A stretch of DNA of 64,000 nucleotides from a virus: positions 34,433-98,432 of the IMG/VR virus record IMGVR_UViG_3300042863_000214, one strand, 5' to 3'. Numbering within the stretch: the stretch's first letter is position 1; each line of letters begins with the position of its first letter. Positions 29,501 through 38,425 of the stretch are shown here, one piece after another. The notes under the pieces are model-generated. The model was not told where the DNA came from and did no database searches. It saw only the letters and a list, made by a program, of their open reading frames with translations. Position numbers and translations under genes: made by a program.

Positions 29501-31659
29501 TAGGCTCCGGTCTTAACCATTAAAGTTGCAGTAAGACCTTGATTTCGAGCAGGTATACTGTTGATATTTTCATTAATTAGAGCAGTAATAACTATGTTTT
29601 GAAATGATTGTACTGACGTTAGGGCTTGGGATAGTCCGGCAACAGTGCCTGTTATCTGCGGATAAATTGTTTGAAACGTTGGATCAACTATTATATTATT
29701 TAAAATATCAGAGATTAGTGTAAACACTCGATTAAAGGCTGTTATAAGAACAGTAATTGAAGAGGAAACTCTGGGCGTAATAAATTTATAGCTGTACTGT
29801 TCGTCAAAAAATGAAAGAGTAAATGCAACAGTCTGACTGTTGCCGCCTCTTGCTAGATCATATGTGATTGCATCGACTAGAGATCTAATATCTCTTTTAG
29901 TTTGTATAAGGTCGAGAGGTGTTGTTGTAATTGATTGTACTGCTGGTCCGTATGTTTCTTCTACTATAAAAGTTTTATTTTGTTTTAATAATAGTGTTGC
30001 TGACGAATTTAGTGTTCCGGCGGCAATTCGCTCACAGGCATACTTAATTGTTTTATAAGGATTATCCCACGTATCACCACTGGTTAAGGCATCGGAGCCT
30101 GATGGTGCAACATAATACAATGCAGGAGACTGGAATACGTTTGCCCATGTAGGGATTTCGGTTACTGATTTTAACAAATATCCTTCAGATCCAATTGCAA
30201 GTGCGTTATTGGTACCGTCAGTGCTAACAATTATGTCACCTTTAATATTCAGTACATTATAGTAATCATGATTTAGTTCAACTACCCAATAGATTCCAGA
30301 ATTAATATCGGGGCGTTTTGTTATTTCAGATATGTGTGTTTTAATACATCTATAGGTAACATTAACCCATACAGCTAGATCACCTACAACATAATTTTCA
30401 GTAGCAGCCCATCGATTCCTCCATCGAGTTCCAGGTACAAGTGGTACCCAATAATTTCCGTTAACTCCGGAAAATGCCAATGATTGCCCGTCTATTAAAG
30501 TAGGATATGGGGCTTGACTGATTATTAATGTAGTACCATCCTCAACTGATGTAACAAATTGACCTTTATCAAATCCTTGTCCTGAAATAATCATGCCAGG
30601 GAAGATGTTAGTAGTGTTGTTGACTATTAGCGTTGTTCCGCTACTACCTAACTCGGTATATGTGGTAGTTGTTATTAACTCAGTAGGATCTTGAGATAAA
30701 TTATCTTGCAATGCTTCGAACAGATTGCCGGCTCGGCGTACTACTGACCCAATTTTATAAGAAACGCCACTTAACCAATCATCGTTAAAATCATATCCAG
30801 TAGTCAATAACTGCCATTCTGGATTTAGTCCGTCTACGTTGGTAGATGGTACAATGTTAAGATTATTAACAATTAAATTTATATAAGAATAGCCACCGTA
30901 CTTGACAGTATTACCTGGTTGGTATACTACTGTTGCTGACCATGTAGTGGCTGCACTGTAATCAATACCGGGCAACCATAATTGCCAAGTTGCAGTAGTG
31001 TTTAGCGGATCTATAGTTGCATTAAATGGAAGTGACGAACTATGATCTTGTCTTGAGATCCATAAGTCGGGTCCGTATTTAACAAGGTCATTGATCTTAT
31101 ATGATGTATTAGTAGATGTCCAGGTGCCCCTATATTCAATTCCAACATCTAAAATTTCCCAATTACTATATGTAGGATATGTTATAGAGTTAGATGAAGT
31201 ATGCTGTGTTATACAACTATAAACAATTCCACCGTACTTAACAGTGTCTCCAACTTTATAAAACTGATTAGTAGAATAGTTGCCAATCCATGTACTATTA
31301 ACAGTTGTGTAAACTTCCCAACTAGCTGGATTAAATGTTGCATCTGACAGGCCGTTTACTATTCTCTTGTACACGCTTCCGCCATATAATACAATTGCGC
31401 CCAAAGTATATAATGTATTAGGTTGCCATTCGCCTTTCCAGCTAGTACCTTCCAACATTATTACCCAGTAAGGTTTAATTTCTCCGCTTGGTTCTACATT
31501 TTCGTAATCGTCATAAAAATCGCCAGAGGTATGCGGTACTATACACACATAAGTCTTACCGTTATACGATGCGACAGCATCCCTGTTATAGAAAGTTGCT
31601 GTTGCCCATACACCTTTCCATGTATATCGTAGTCTGCCAATTTTAAATTCTGCTGCCAT
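23551..31659 (-). CDS. Giant modular tail-fibre protein, 2702 aa
   Basis: A paralog of the 3602-residue fibre. Residues 1 to about 480 hold seven W.G.W...Y..gD.V.yGg..Y repeats. About 515-545 is a pectate-lyase-like opening (YYVAPSGSDALTSG, then NPYKTIKYA). A single RDIRSLVDAITYDLARGG element lies near 590. A beta-helix-like region at about 840-985 has the shared phrase GGRIRATNGNSSYG. About 1490-2010 holds about seven tandem ~65-residue repeats of the form PI.F.GTTFGGI...YYI. An Asp-box propeller-like region lies at about 2060-2330. The C-terminus has STDQDGNFRVGKLF and IVPTQKAIKAYL, and it ends glycine- and methionine-rich. A TGTAAATA octamer lies 18 bases before the ATG. It is presumably part of the tail-fibre network. 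Confidence 0.8.
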   Translation of the reverse strand: MAAEFKIGRLRYTWKGVWATATFYNRDAVASYNGKTYVCIVPHTSGDFYDDYENVEPSGEIKPYWVIMLEGTSWKGEWQPNTLYTLGAIVLYGGSVYKRIVNGLSDATFNPASWEVYTTVNSTWIGNYSTNQFYKVGDTVKYGGIVYSCITQHTSSNSITYPTYSNWEILDVGIEYRGTWTSTNTSYKINDLVKYGPDLWISRQDHSSSLPFNATIDPLNTTATWQLWLPGIDYSAATTWSATVVYQPGNTVKYGGYSYINLIVNNLNIVPSTNVDGLNPEWQLLTTGYDFNDDWLSGVSYKIGSVVRRAGNLFEALQDNLSQDPTELITTTTYTELGSSGTTLIVNNTTNIFPGMIISGQGFDKGQFVTSVEDGTTLIISQAPYPTLIDGQSLAFSGVNGNYWVPLVPGTRWRNRWAATENYVVGDLAVWVNVTYRCIKTHISEITKRPDINSGIYWVVELNHDYYNVLNIKGDIIVSTDGTNNALAIGSEGYLLKSVTEIPTWANVFQSPALYYVAPSGSDALTSGDTWDNPYKTIKYACERIAAGTLNSSATLLLKQNKTFIVEETYGPAVQSITTTPLDLIQTKRDIRSLVDAITYDLARGGNSQTVAFTLSFFDEQYSYKFITPRVSSSITVLITAFNRVFTLISDILNNIIVDPTFQTIYPQITGTVAGLSQALTSVQSFQNIVITALINENINSIPARNQGLTATLMVKTGAYHEELPIVIPANTALNGDELRGVIVYPKTIINTIATRSFSATNLFRVNTTEGMINNTAVQFVSVNPVSGFNTVFGGVVAGTTYYVIGSSITSTQFSVSAIPGGPPVTLSNATSQMKVFGGDALKDMFRVQNGSGIRNMTLSGLLGTLTAPNSFTTRRPTGGSFVSLDPGTGIADTTAHIYRRSPYIQNVTTFGTGCVGLKIDGSLHALGNKSIVCNDFTQIVSDGVGIYCTGPGALCEAVSVFSYYAYAGYLSEAGGRIRATNGNSSYGNFGVIAEGFDTTEIPSVGTVFNRYYEASATPISALGATANILKLQYSHAGQEYITSTTNLLQYSNSFTNWTSDGNITLIQSILSPFANQSDAWIATGNTSGTNSSYFSKSITIAPSGEIYTNIAGINITGGGLGATFDIIVTSTQYTVTINNGGTGYVATNQIRILGSQLGGISGVNDLIITVTELSGTTITTITSIGVVQIGSVQPYTASIFCKQGTSTTFDLVATFSGYSAASSSISYNFNTNTITPGSATGGMTPVVFSATPISTNPGWVRLSFRFYDVSGLNNTLKLTIYPRSQLGNSSYTLIYGAQLELGTRTGFYQETTTGRYTAYANYDVVGAGSGVDLVADEIRDRGIYQTRILEVNGVTGGVGHRLSTNNAQAGTDSTITIAGSDIAGPKDYLGMRVFVNSGLGAGQYGAISAFDAELKIASVLKESFTQLEITTSSSIGNIFTLAPSADVYSLYNNQPVQFVPTTYDTIVTLVGQSSVEATSTIGGQTNTMYVTSTAQLTVNMPVTFSGITYGGVTSNFTYYIIAILNENEIQLGLTVGGIAIFLNNDDGSMSLNYPSNTGYLGAPTTNMDINLPIYFTGAVLSEIEASTDYFINDVIDINNFTISDTLVTPTATSTTAISNTVTVDTSDTLVPLNPIKFAGTAFGSILPSTKYYINHIVDSTNITISLGTLTTTATATQNEGELITVGDTTGFAIGNAIKFTGTTFGGIVNDRIYYISYINNATSLIVSSSSSALSITATNTSTSINISGTVYNNVLTLISSSNLTPMYPVTFSGTTFGSITAGTTYFISRIYDSTRISITNSIISVTAIETSATSNLIHVESTAGFVAGNPIIFGGVSFGGIVSGQLYYISAVNSPTDFTISTTPTGSAVVLTAGTGSITARTPAVNTTVTTATGSMIGTTRASASPVLLTSAIGLCIVRTTSSTITLSTATGLLTGTSTTVKKQFTSDAGSMVGTFSVPILGGITQGITYYVRTITPGVSNTFTITATSGGGTNVTLTDTVGSMKIGQIGWDHINPGTPLVASFDSTSVYSIEPRIIYSKPNFTSTSSLATTQAVGVSYVDIGYGGGKFTGLANADSTLTVSEDGVLWTPQSLPSSATWSSIAYGSSYWVIISSGGSGISGSKVLYSNSNLATWKTSYLPSIGNWSKVAYGNGKFVAITSNSASSSYSLNFGATWVAGTGLPNTTWSGLTYGAGTFVAVATGGTQAARSTDGITWASSTLPNSTAWSGVAYGNGRFVAVSSTLSKAAYSLDGITWSQSLYSVLGTNIAYGNGVFILAGDDPFCYTSEDGIVWTKTAVVPGVGRMVYGLYGVNGRFASVSGQDTAMVITAGSQTKARASVAGGKIIEINEWDPGSNYINSPTVTIVDANATVLTATSPLLGSGVLGNPTFINRGTGYNTNTTTITITGDGYAERFQTGLGIIISNLIVLPVAGDNLAIAGNDTIYKVTSATLLDGSITPNIIAEVFVSPEITVGLSPNQGVPVSIRTKYSQVRLTNHDYLNIGYGNFEESNYPLLPASTVLSQENEAVDANYGRVFYSSTDQDGNFRVGKLFAVEQATGIITLSASQFGLSGLNELKIGGVAVGGNSVIITQFSTDSTFVANSNSIVPTQKAIKAYLGAKLTQGGSNTFTGQLIAGTVLVGGPDKIASTIVEGNDGWHINMPNTVDVTGVNDGNGGGAGGWDGDGMAMAFFQMSFAPGSADQ

Positions 31660-31677
31660 TTTATATTCCTTGTTCTC

Positions 31678-31685
31678 TATTTACA
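31678..31685 (-). promoter_or_regulatory. Candidate late promoter octamer TGTAAATA
   Basis: TGTAAATA on the minus strand, 18 bases before the ATG at 31659, whose ribosome-binding site is AAGGAA. It differs at position 2 and the first T is kept; the same variant occurs at 49887. Weaker support than the exact octamers. Confidence 0.45.
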
Positions 31686-31695
31686 CGTTAATTAA

Positions 31696-32073
31696 TTATG
31701 GGGTTACGATTAATTCTGGAGGATATACGTATGCTTGATTAATACGCACAACAAATTCTCCAGCAGTATTAATGTAATAATATACATTCTTGCTGTCCCA
31801 GCGGTATTGATCCCATTGTAGGTTGCTGTATGGTCTCGAGTGATCTTCTGCTAGTCGCCCGTCAAAGAAATCTACACCATATTCAAAATCTGTATAGTCA
31901 TCTTCTGTTAGGCCTGAGTTGTTAACTATAATAGTTCCTAGATCAGTAAGTTGATCAATCTTAGCAAAGAATAATAGGCCGTCATCGTCTCGACGAATTG
32001 CATAAAAGTACCTAGGATTTCCTTCTCCAAGCACATCAGCTAGTGCGCTAGTTTGTCCAATATAATATGTCAT
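31696..32073 (-). CDS. Virion-associated protein of unknown function, 125 aa
   Basis: A 125-residue acidic protein rich in aromatic residues. It has RYFYAIRRDDDGLLFFAK (about 21-38), then DFEYGVDFFDGR and QWDQYRWDSKNVYYYI, and ends in YVYPPELIVTP. No membrane span or signal peptide is visible. It lies nine bases after a small structural gene and just before the 2702-residue fibre gene, so a small fibre or baseplate component is likely. I do not recognise the family. Confidence 0.6.
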   Translation of the reverse strand: MTYYIGQTSALADVLGEGNPRYFYAIRRDDDGLLFFAKIDQLTDLGTIIVNNSGLTEDDYTDFEYGVDFFDGRLAEDHSRPYSNLQWDQYRWDSKNVYYYINTAGEFVVRINQAYVYPPELIVTP

Positions 32074-32082
32074 AATAATTCC

Positions 32083-32412
32083 TTATATTAGTTCTACGTA
32101 ACTAATAATTGCGTCTATTGCATCTTCAAAATTTGCAGTGATACTTAAACTATTATTGGTTGATAAAATTAATTTTTCTCCGCCATTAACTACTCGCAAA
32201 CTTGAGTTAGGTGGCACTAATACTTGTTTAGCATAGTAACCAGTTACACTAGCATCGTCAGTTAATGTGATGTCAATTAACACAATCCCTGATGTTAAAT
32301 TTGCCAGACTCAACCCAATGATAGTCATACGATTGGCTCCTGAAGTTGCCAATACTTCTACAGGTGTTGTGCCTATTTCCTTAGCTACCTTGTTTCTAAA
32401 AAATGATGCCAT
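32083..32412 (-). CDS. Small virion-associated protein (~110 aa family)
   Basis: A 109-residue protein, proposed member of the same small family as the genes at 12343 and 43224. It begins MASFFRNKVAKEIGTTPVEV, has SLANLTSGIVLIDITLTDD, a turn LVPPNSSLRV and a final VELI. The composition suggests a beta-sandwich. It is placed five bases downstream of the 1962-residue fibre gene. A small adaptor or collar protein is the most economical guess; the function is not known. Confidence 0.6.
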   Translation of the reverse strand: MASFFRNKVAKEIGTTPVEVLATSGANRMTIIGLSLANLTSGIVLIDITLTDDASVTGYYAKQVLVPPNSSLRVVNGGEKLILSTNNSLSITANFEDAIDAIISYVELI

Positions 32413-32417
32413 GTTCT

Positions 32418-35400
32418 TTATCCAAATATAATTGCACTGACAATTCCGATGTCTTGTGCTTCTGCAAGTGTTACTCCGCCACCTGCTGCTTGTCCTGCAT
32501 TAACCCAGTTGCCACCATCCCATACTTCAACACGGAAGTTACCTGGGTCAGTGTTATATCTCATCATGCCAACATCAAACAACGGAGGTCTTTGAGTTGT
32601 TAATCCTGCCGGGATTACAAATCCACCGGTGCTGTTGATCTTAACATATCCATCGCCAGTTTGATTAAAATATGTTATACTGTTATTTACAGTATTTGTA
32701 ACTGTACTTCCGTTGATAGAAAAATTACCTGTGCGCAACGACCCGGTACCATTTGGTGCAAGTACTAAATTAGTATCAGTTGTAGTAGTTGATATAACAT
32801 TGTTATTAATGTTTATTACGTCAACATCTACGTTAATAACATTCAATCTAGTCGACGTTAGGTCAGCAACTTGTGTATTGTTAGTGTAAAAACGAATAGT
32901 GTTATCGTTTGCACCTGGTGTTAATTCAGCAGTGATCTTTGTATTGCCGTCTGCATCTTCAACGCCATCTAGTCTAATCCAATTTGTGCCGTCGTATCCT
33001 TCGTAGCGAGTCAGTTGACTATTAAATCGCACCATACCGGCAGCGCCTGTTGGACGAGCAGCAGTATTACCCACTGGTAATTTAATGCTTTGTGTAGAGT
33101 TAACTGTGACAATACCAATGCCGTTAGGTGTTAGTACCATGTCAGAGCCGGTATTAATTCTTATTTCATTTTCTTGTACGTCAAATTGTTCTAATACAAT
33201 ATAACCAGTGCCGGCGGCTTGCAGTTGTAGGTTGCTACTGCCAACAGTGGTCTGAATAGTATTGCCATTGATACTAATATTACCAGTGCTGAATGTTCCA
33301 GCTGTGACTGTGCCGCTGTTGTTAATATTAGCAGTAAAAGTAGTACCAGTAACTGTTAGATTATTATCAATGGTAACATTGTTAGTTGGTACAGAAATAA
33401 TACCAGTGCCTGCTGCACCTAATTGTAAATTACTGTTAGTCAATGTAGTAGTAATTACATTGTTGGTAATATTAACATCTTTAAATTGTGCAATATTTGA
33501 AACTGTTAAGTTTCCATTTAGCGTATAACTACCTGTTTGAGTAACATCGCCAGTTCTTGTTGTGGCTCCAATGTGTGTTAGTGTTCCAGTAATGTCAGTA
33601 TCAACTAACGTAGTTAAGCCTGTAACAGTTAGTGTTTTACCTAGAGTAACATCATTAAGGGGAACATAAATTCTGCCGGTGCCACTAGCTTCTAGCACAA
33701 GATCAGTATCAGCTACAGTAGTAGTAATATTGTTTGTGGTAATTCGTATATTGCCGGTGCTAAAAATACCAGATGTAACTGTTCCGGTGTTATTAATAGT
33801 AGTGGTACTAGTTGTTCCGACTACAGTAAGGGTTCCAGTTACTTCAGCATTGTCTACTGGAACAATAACTTTACCTGTGCCGGCAGCTTCTAGTACTAAA
33901 TCGTTATTACCTAATGTAGTAGTAATAATATTGTTGTCAATTTGAATATCTTCAAACTGAGCAGTTGATCCAACTGTTAGTGTGCCGGTAATTTCAGTGT
34001 TACCAGTTTGGAACAAGTCTCCAGTTTGTGTTACTCCACCGACGTGTGTAACTGTTGCGGGAGTTCCAACAACACCAATGTTAGTAGTTGCTAGATTTGT
34101 AGTTCCGTTAACTGTTAAATTGTTAGTAATCTCAACATTATTAGACGGTACGTAAATTCTACCAGTGCCGTTAGCTTGCAGAGTTAGATCTAAATTAGAA
34201 TTAGTAGTTGTAATAACATTAGTACTAATTTGAATATCAGCATTAACTAAGGTTGTAGAATACAGTGTACTCCATCGCTCTGTACTAGTACCTAGATCAT
34301 ACTGGCTGTCCAGTGCAGGTAAAATATCACTGTCAACACCTGCAACAAATCTTACAACATCAGTTGACTCATTACCAATAGTTACATTGCCGCCAACTGT
34401 AACATCGCCAGTTACTTCTAAGTTACCAGTAACTGTTACATTGCTCTGTAGGTTGATTTGATTGCTAGCAGCGTCAACATTAAAATCTTGTGTTAATGTC
34501 TGAATCGTATTACCGCTGATTCTAAAATCACCAGTTTCGATCTTAGTGGCGTCTAAGTAAGTTATATTGCCGCTACCGTCATCAAATGTTAGGCTTGTGC
34601 CAATAGTAACATTTGAGTTCGTAAAGCTAACTTCACCAGTGGCTTGGTTAACATAGAATAAATCTCCAATACGGAAATCACCTTTATGGTCCACACTGTT
34701 ATAGAAAATCTTTGCACCATCGAGTTCAACAACTTCATTGGCCTGTATAACTGTAAGAGGATCGTTAGTAGTGTCTTTACCGTTGCCAATGTAGGCTAAG
34801 TTCTGTCCAATTAGGTAGGCAATGACGCCTGGACCGTCACCGTAGATACCATAGTTTCCGTAGACAGCAGCTGAACCAATTGATCGTACCTCGACGCCGA
34901 AGTCTGAGTAGTCAGCAAAATCTATAATGCTAGCAGTGCCGCCCGCTGATGTTCTTAGGTCTTGTAGAGTAATACCGTTGTCTGCAATGGCAGTACTGTT
35001 ATTTGTGCCGTTGCAGGTAATCAATAATACTGTGCTTAGGTCGCCGGTCAGCTGTGCTGTAGGTACTGGGAATGTTGTGGTATAACGTGCTACACCTTTG
35101 CTAATTCTTACGTCATCAATGTAGCCATTAAATCCAAGAGTTCCATCAAAACGTGCGCCAATAACTAGCGGACATTGAATGTAATTGGTAATGTCGGTAT
35201 ATGTACTACCAACTTGTGTTCCGTTAACAAATAATTTAGTGCTTGTTCCGTTTCTAGCAACGGCAACGTGTGTCCAAGTGTTTAATGCTATGGTTCCACC
35301 TGATATAGCTGACACTCCGTTTACAAAATATAGTAAGCTACCGCCGGCTTGAATATTTAAAAATGGAGCTGCTTGTGGAGTTGCTGTTCTAAAATCAAAA

Positions 35401-38306
35401 ATTACCTGGACAGCACTTTGGCCGCCAGTATTATAAATCCAAGATTCAATTGTAAAACTAGTTATTGTTCCGCCAACGTCATCGGAGATGTCTGTATCTC
35501 CATGAACTAATAATTTAGTATTAACGTCGTTAGTGAATACTACAGCACTAGGGGTAAATGTTGCAGTATATCTTGCAGTATTGCTTACTCTAAAGTCATC
35601 GATATAACCAGCAAATGCTGTTGTACCGTTGTATTGAGCACCCACTACTAGAGGCTTAGTAGTTCCATAGTTGGTTGCGTCAGTGTGGGTAGTAGTAGAT
35701 ACCACACCATTTATAAAGAATCTTGTTACGCCGCCAGCGCGACAGATAGCAAGATGATTCCAAGCATTGTTAGTATGAGCATTACTAGATGTTAGTACAA
35801 ATGCGCCATTTACAAATAATCTTAAACTTCCCGAACCATTGGACTGAACGGCAATTGAATTTTCATTTAGAGTTGTTCTTGTATCAAACAAGTATTGTGT
35901 AGCTACTACTGTTTTATAGAACCAGCCTTCAATAGTAAAATCGCCTGTGCCAAATCCATAATCTGTATCTGTAGCAATGCTGAGATAGTCACCTGTGCCG
36001 TCAAACGCAATACTGCTTCCGCCAAACTTACTTTCTGTTGCGCTGACTGCGGCATTACCGTTGGCAGTAATTGTTTTAGCAATTCTTGATATAGTTGACG
36101 GAAAAGCAAAGTCAGGCTGGCTTGCAACAGAAAGATAATCGCCAGTACCATCTAATGCTAAACTTGCTGTGCCAAATTTCTTAACAGATGTGCTAAGTTT
36201 TGCATTGCCGTGAACTGTTATTGTCTTACCAGCACGGTCTTGTATTTGTTCAAATCCTAATACACGAGTATCAATATTGTAAAAATCACCGTCGATACTT
36301 TCAATAATACCTGAGGCTAATACCGTTGTACCGTCTGTGTCATAGTAGCTTAATGTATTACCAACTGCCCAGGTGCCTGTTGTGTTGACGATCTTAACTC
36401 TTGTCTTACCGTCACTAGCAAATCCGTCTGCACTGCTGTACAGATACATGCTGCGATTTGCATAGTAGGTGAATGAATTTAACCATTCTACTCGAGCACC
36501 GTTAGTAGCAACAATTACATCAACACCCGGACAGATAAATGTCGCAGAGTGGAATAACATGCTGGCTTCTTTGCTCACAGATGTTGCATAAGCACCGTCA
36601 ATGTAGGCGCCTTTACCAGCATCTCCTGCATCGTAACCTAGTGGGTCTGATAAACTAGTTACACTGCCTTTGGTTAGAACTGTAATATTTCGAATGTATG
36701 GACTACGACTAGAGACTGCAAAGTCTGTTGCAAAACGGAATGCATATCCATTATCTGGAAACACTCTATTGCCACCATTGCAGCTGAATATTAGTCCGGA
36801 TAAGAACACGGGGCTTGCACTGGTTGCATCTGGGCCTACATGATTTACTGTTAATACTCCGGTAGTGTGAGAGTATACAGCAGCAATGATACTATACGCT
36901 GTACCAGAAATATTAATAGTTCCGCTACTTACCCATGTGTGAGCAAATGGTGCAGTGCCAACATTCATTACTGTTTCGCCAACGCCTGCTGAGGTAACTG
37001 CAAAATAGTTTCCGCCGCTGAAGTAATCTGCAATGGTCACGTCTTCAACAGTTGTTTCACCATTAAGTAAAAACGCATCATTATAACGTGTAGCTGTAGT
37101 AGGAACAATTTTTACTGAACGAATGCCAGTGCCCTTGACTACTACTCCCGTTGGGACAGTTAGGGGAAATTGTTCAGTATAAGTACCTGGATAGATGTAA
37201 ACAGTATCATCAGCAGTAGCTATACTTAAGGCATGTTTAACAGAGGCAAACGGATCGTTTTGATGCTGCCCTGCATTAGTATCTGAACCGTTTGTGGAAA
37301 CGTAATAGATCTTACCCTGTACTAAATTCAAATTAATGCTGTCAACTGTGATGTCTCCAGTTACAATAGCATCAGTATATAAATTTTTAACCCATACGTC
37401 TACCCAACGCTTTTGATCAAACCTAATCGAGCTAACATTATACGTGCCGTCTAATAGACCGTCATTTGTTGTCGATACTACTTGTGGATTTGTGCCAGAC
37501 CATACGCCTGATGTGGTTACTGAGTAGCTTCCCGGTGTACCGTCTATAGCTAATTGGTAAGATTTACCAATGTCGTTATCAGTCAGTGTATCTACCCAGG
37601 TAGGGCCAGCTGCAGGGATTGATAATGTTACTATTGTTCCTGATCCGCTTACTGTAACTACAACGTCACCTAGTGTAAATTCTGTATCTGCAACATAGCC
37701 AGTGCCGCCATTACCTAATTGGTATGTAATATCAGCGTCAGGAATAATATTGCTGTTAACATCAGCGTTAATTGTGATGTTGTCTGTATTTGCATCACCA
37801 ACAGTAATGTTGCCGTCTGCACGAATATTACCTGTTACATAGACATTACCATAGACATTAGTGTCTGCATAGATGTCCACCGTGCCTGTGCCATCTGGAC
37901 GTAATTCTAAATTTGCGCCTGCGTTAGTTGAGATAACATTATTTTCAAGTTCAACATTATCAACTACTAGTTTTGCTTGATAATTAATCTGATCACCGGT
38001 GCCGTTGGCTAGATTTAGTATGCCAGTATTGCTGGTAATGGTGTCAGTGGTAAATGTTAAGTCAGCAATATCTGCTTGAGTTGTAACTTCTAACTCAGTT
38101 GTTCTTGTTGTACCGTCTACGTCTAAATCGTATTCTGGTGTTTCAGTATTAATACCAACTCTGCGGTTAGTAACGTCTAAATGAAGCAGTCCGTCTTTAG
38201 CTACAAGTGGATCAGCATCTACAATCTTGTCAAACGTTAAGTCATGGCCGTTGCGGGTTAGGTTGTCTTTTAATAATTGACCGGAAATACGACCAAGCTG
38301 GCTCAT
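32418..38306 (-). CDS. Large tail fibre with beta-helix and LamG-like domains, 1962 aa
   Basis: The N-terminus LGRISGQLLKDNLTRNG is nearly the same as in the gene at 38426 and probably anchors both to the same attachment site. At about 339 comes YYVSTNGSDTNAG with PFASVKHAL and YIYPGTYTEQFPL, a pectin-lyase-like beta-helix running to about 610. Two LamG/concanavalin-like domains follow at about 760-920 and 956-1090, with FTIEGWFY, WNHLAICR and GYIDDFRVSNTARY. An incomplete copy precedes them. About 1236-1870 is a shaft of ~45-residue repeats with NNVITTT..N.L.L.A.GTG. The end has a G.VRFNS...YEGYDG.NW motif common in fibre C-termini. The start has a strong AAAGGAG. It probably binds a sugar on the host. 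Confidence 0.82.
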   Translation of the reverse strand: MSQLGRISGQLLKDNLTRNGHDLTFDKIVDADPLVAKDGLLHLDVTNRRVGINTETPEYDLDVDGTTRTTELEVTTQADIADLTFTTDTITSNTGILNLANGTGDQINYQAKLVVDNVELENNVISTNAGANLELRPDGTGTVDIYADTNVYGNVYVTGNIRADGNITVGDANTDNITINADVNSNIIPDADITYQLGNGGTGYVADTEFTLGDVVVTVSGSGTIVTLSIPAAGPTWVDTLTDNDIGKSYQLAIDGTPGSYSVTTSGVWSGTNPQVVSTTNDGLLDGTYNVSSIRFDQKRWVDVWVKNLYTDAIVTGDITVDSINLNLVQGKIYYVSTNGSDTNAGQHQNDPFASVKHALSIATADDTVYIYPGTYTEQFPLTVPTGVVVKGTGIRSVKIVPTTATRYNDAFLLNGETTVEDVTIADYFSGGNYFAVTSAGVGETVMNVGTAPFAHTWVSSGTINISGTAYSIIAAVYSHTTGVLTVNHVGPDATSASPVFLSGLIFSCNGGNRVFPDNGYAFRFATDFAVSSRSPYIRNITVLTKGSVTSLSDPLGYDAGDAGKGAYIDGAYATSVSKEASMLFHSATFICPGVDVIVATNGARVEWLNSFTYYANRSMYLYSSADGFASDGKTRVKIVNTTGTWAVGNTLSYYDTDGTTVLASGIIESIDGDFYNIDTRVLGFEQIQDRAGKTITVHGNAKLSTSVKKFGTASLALDGTGDYLSVASQPDFAFPSTISRIAKTITANGNAAVSATESKFGGSSIAFDGTGDYLSIATDTDYGFGTGDFTIEGWFYKTVVATQYLFDTRTTLNENSIAVQSNGSGSLRLFVNGAFVLTSSNAHTNNAWNHLAICRAGGVTRFFINGVVSTTTHTDATNYGTTKPLVVGAQYNGTTAFAGYIDDFRVSNTARYTATFTPSAVVFTNDVNTKLLVHGDTDISDDVGGTITSFTIESWIYNTGGQSAVQVIFDFRTATPQAAPFLNIQAGGSLLYFVNGVSAISGGTIALNTWTHVAVARNGTSTKLFVNGTQVGSTYTDITNYIQCPLVIGARFDGTLGFNGYIDDVRISKGVARYTTTFPVPTAQLTGDLSTVLLITCNGTNNSTAIADNGITLQDLRTSAGGTASIIDFADYSDFGVEVRSIGSAAVYGNYGIYGDGPGVIAYLIGQNLAYIGNGKDTTNDPLTVIQANEVVELDGAKIFYNSVDHKGDFRIGDLFYVNQATGEVSFTNSNVTIGTSLTFDDGSGNITYLDATKIETGDFRISGNTIQTLTQDFNVDAASNQINLQSNVTVTGNLEVTGDVTVGGNVTIGNESTDVVRFVAGVDSDILPALDSQYDLGTSTERWSTLYSTTLVNADIQISTNVITTTNSNLDLTLQANGTGRIYVPSNNVEITNNLTVNGTTNLATTNIGVVGTPATVTHVGGVTQTGDLFQTGNTEITGTLTVGSTAQFEDIQIDNNIITTTLGNNDLVLEAAGTGKVIVPVDNAEVTGTLTVVGTTSTTTINNTGTVTSGIFSTGNIRITTNNITTTVADTDLVLEASGTGRIYVPLNDVTLGKTLTVTGLTTLVDTDITGTLTHIGATTRTGDVTQTGSYTLNGNLTVSNIAQFKDVNITNNVITTTLTNSNLQLGAAGTGIISVPTNNVTIDNNLTVTGTTFTANINNSGTVTAGTFSTGNISINGNTIQTTVGSSNLQLQAAGTGYIVLEQFDVQENEIRINTGSDMVLTPNGIGIVTVNSTQSIKLPVGNTAARPTGAAGMVRFNSQLTRYEGYDGTNWIRLDGVEDADGNTKITAELTPGANDNTIRFYTNNTQVADLTSTRLNVINVDVDVININNNVISTTTTDTNLVLAPNGTGSLRTGNFSINGSTVTNTVNNSITYFNQTGDGYVKINSTGGFVIPAGLTTQRPPLFDVGMMRYNTDPGNFRVEVWDGGNWVNAGQAAGGGVTLAEAQDIGIVSAIIFG

Positions 38307-38376
38307 GAGTGCTCCTTTAGACCCCGTGTTTCACGGTTAACCACCTTGCATTGCGGGTTTACCACAGTTTAATATC

Positions 38377-38398
38377 GTAAAAGTTTGCCAACTTTTAC
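38377..38398. promoter_or_regulatory. Perfect 9-bp hairpin in fibre-gene leader
   Basis: GTAAAAGTT / AACTTTTAC with a 4-base loop lies between the two long fibre genes. A second small hairpin (CCGTG/CACGG) lies nearer the ATG at 38306. No U-run follows on the minus strand, so it could be an RNA stabiliser or processing signal rather than an intrinsic terminator. A GCTAAATA octamer at 38407-38414 may be a weak late promoter placing both hairpins in the leader. Confidence 0.5.
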
Positions 38399-38425
38399 AG
38401 TAATTGTATTTAGCTGTTTTGGGTT

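Noticed and set aside
32700-34600. Regularly spaced repeats that might suggest a CRISPR array
   Set aside because: They are imperfect, in frame, and encode the N.ITTT.L.L.A.GTG shaft repeat of a fibre protein.
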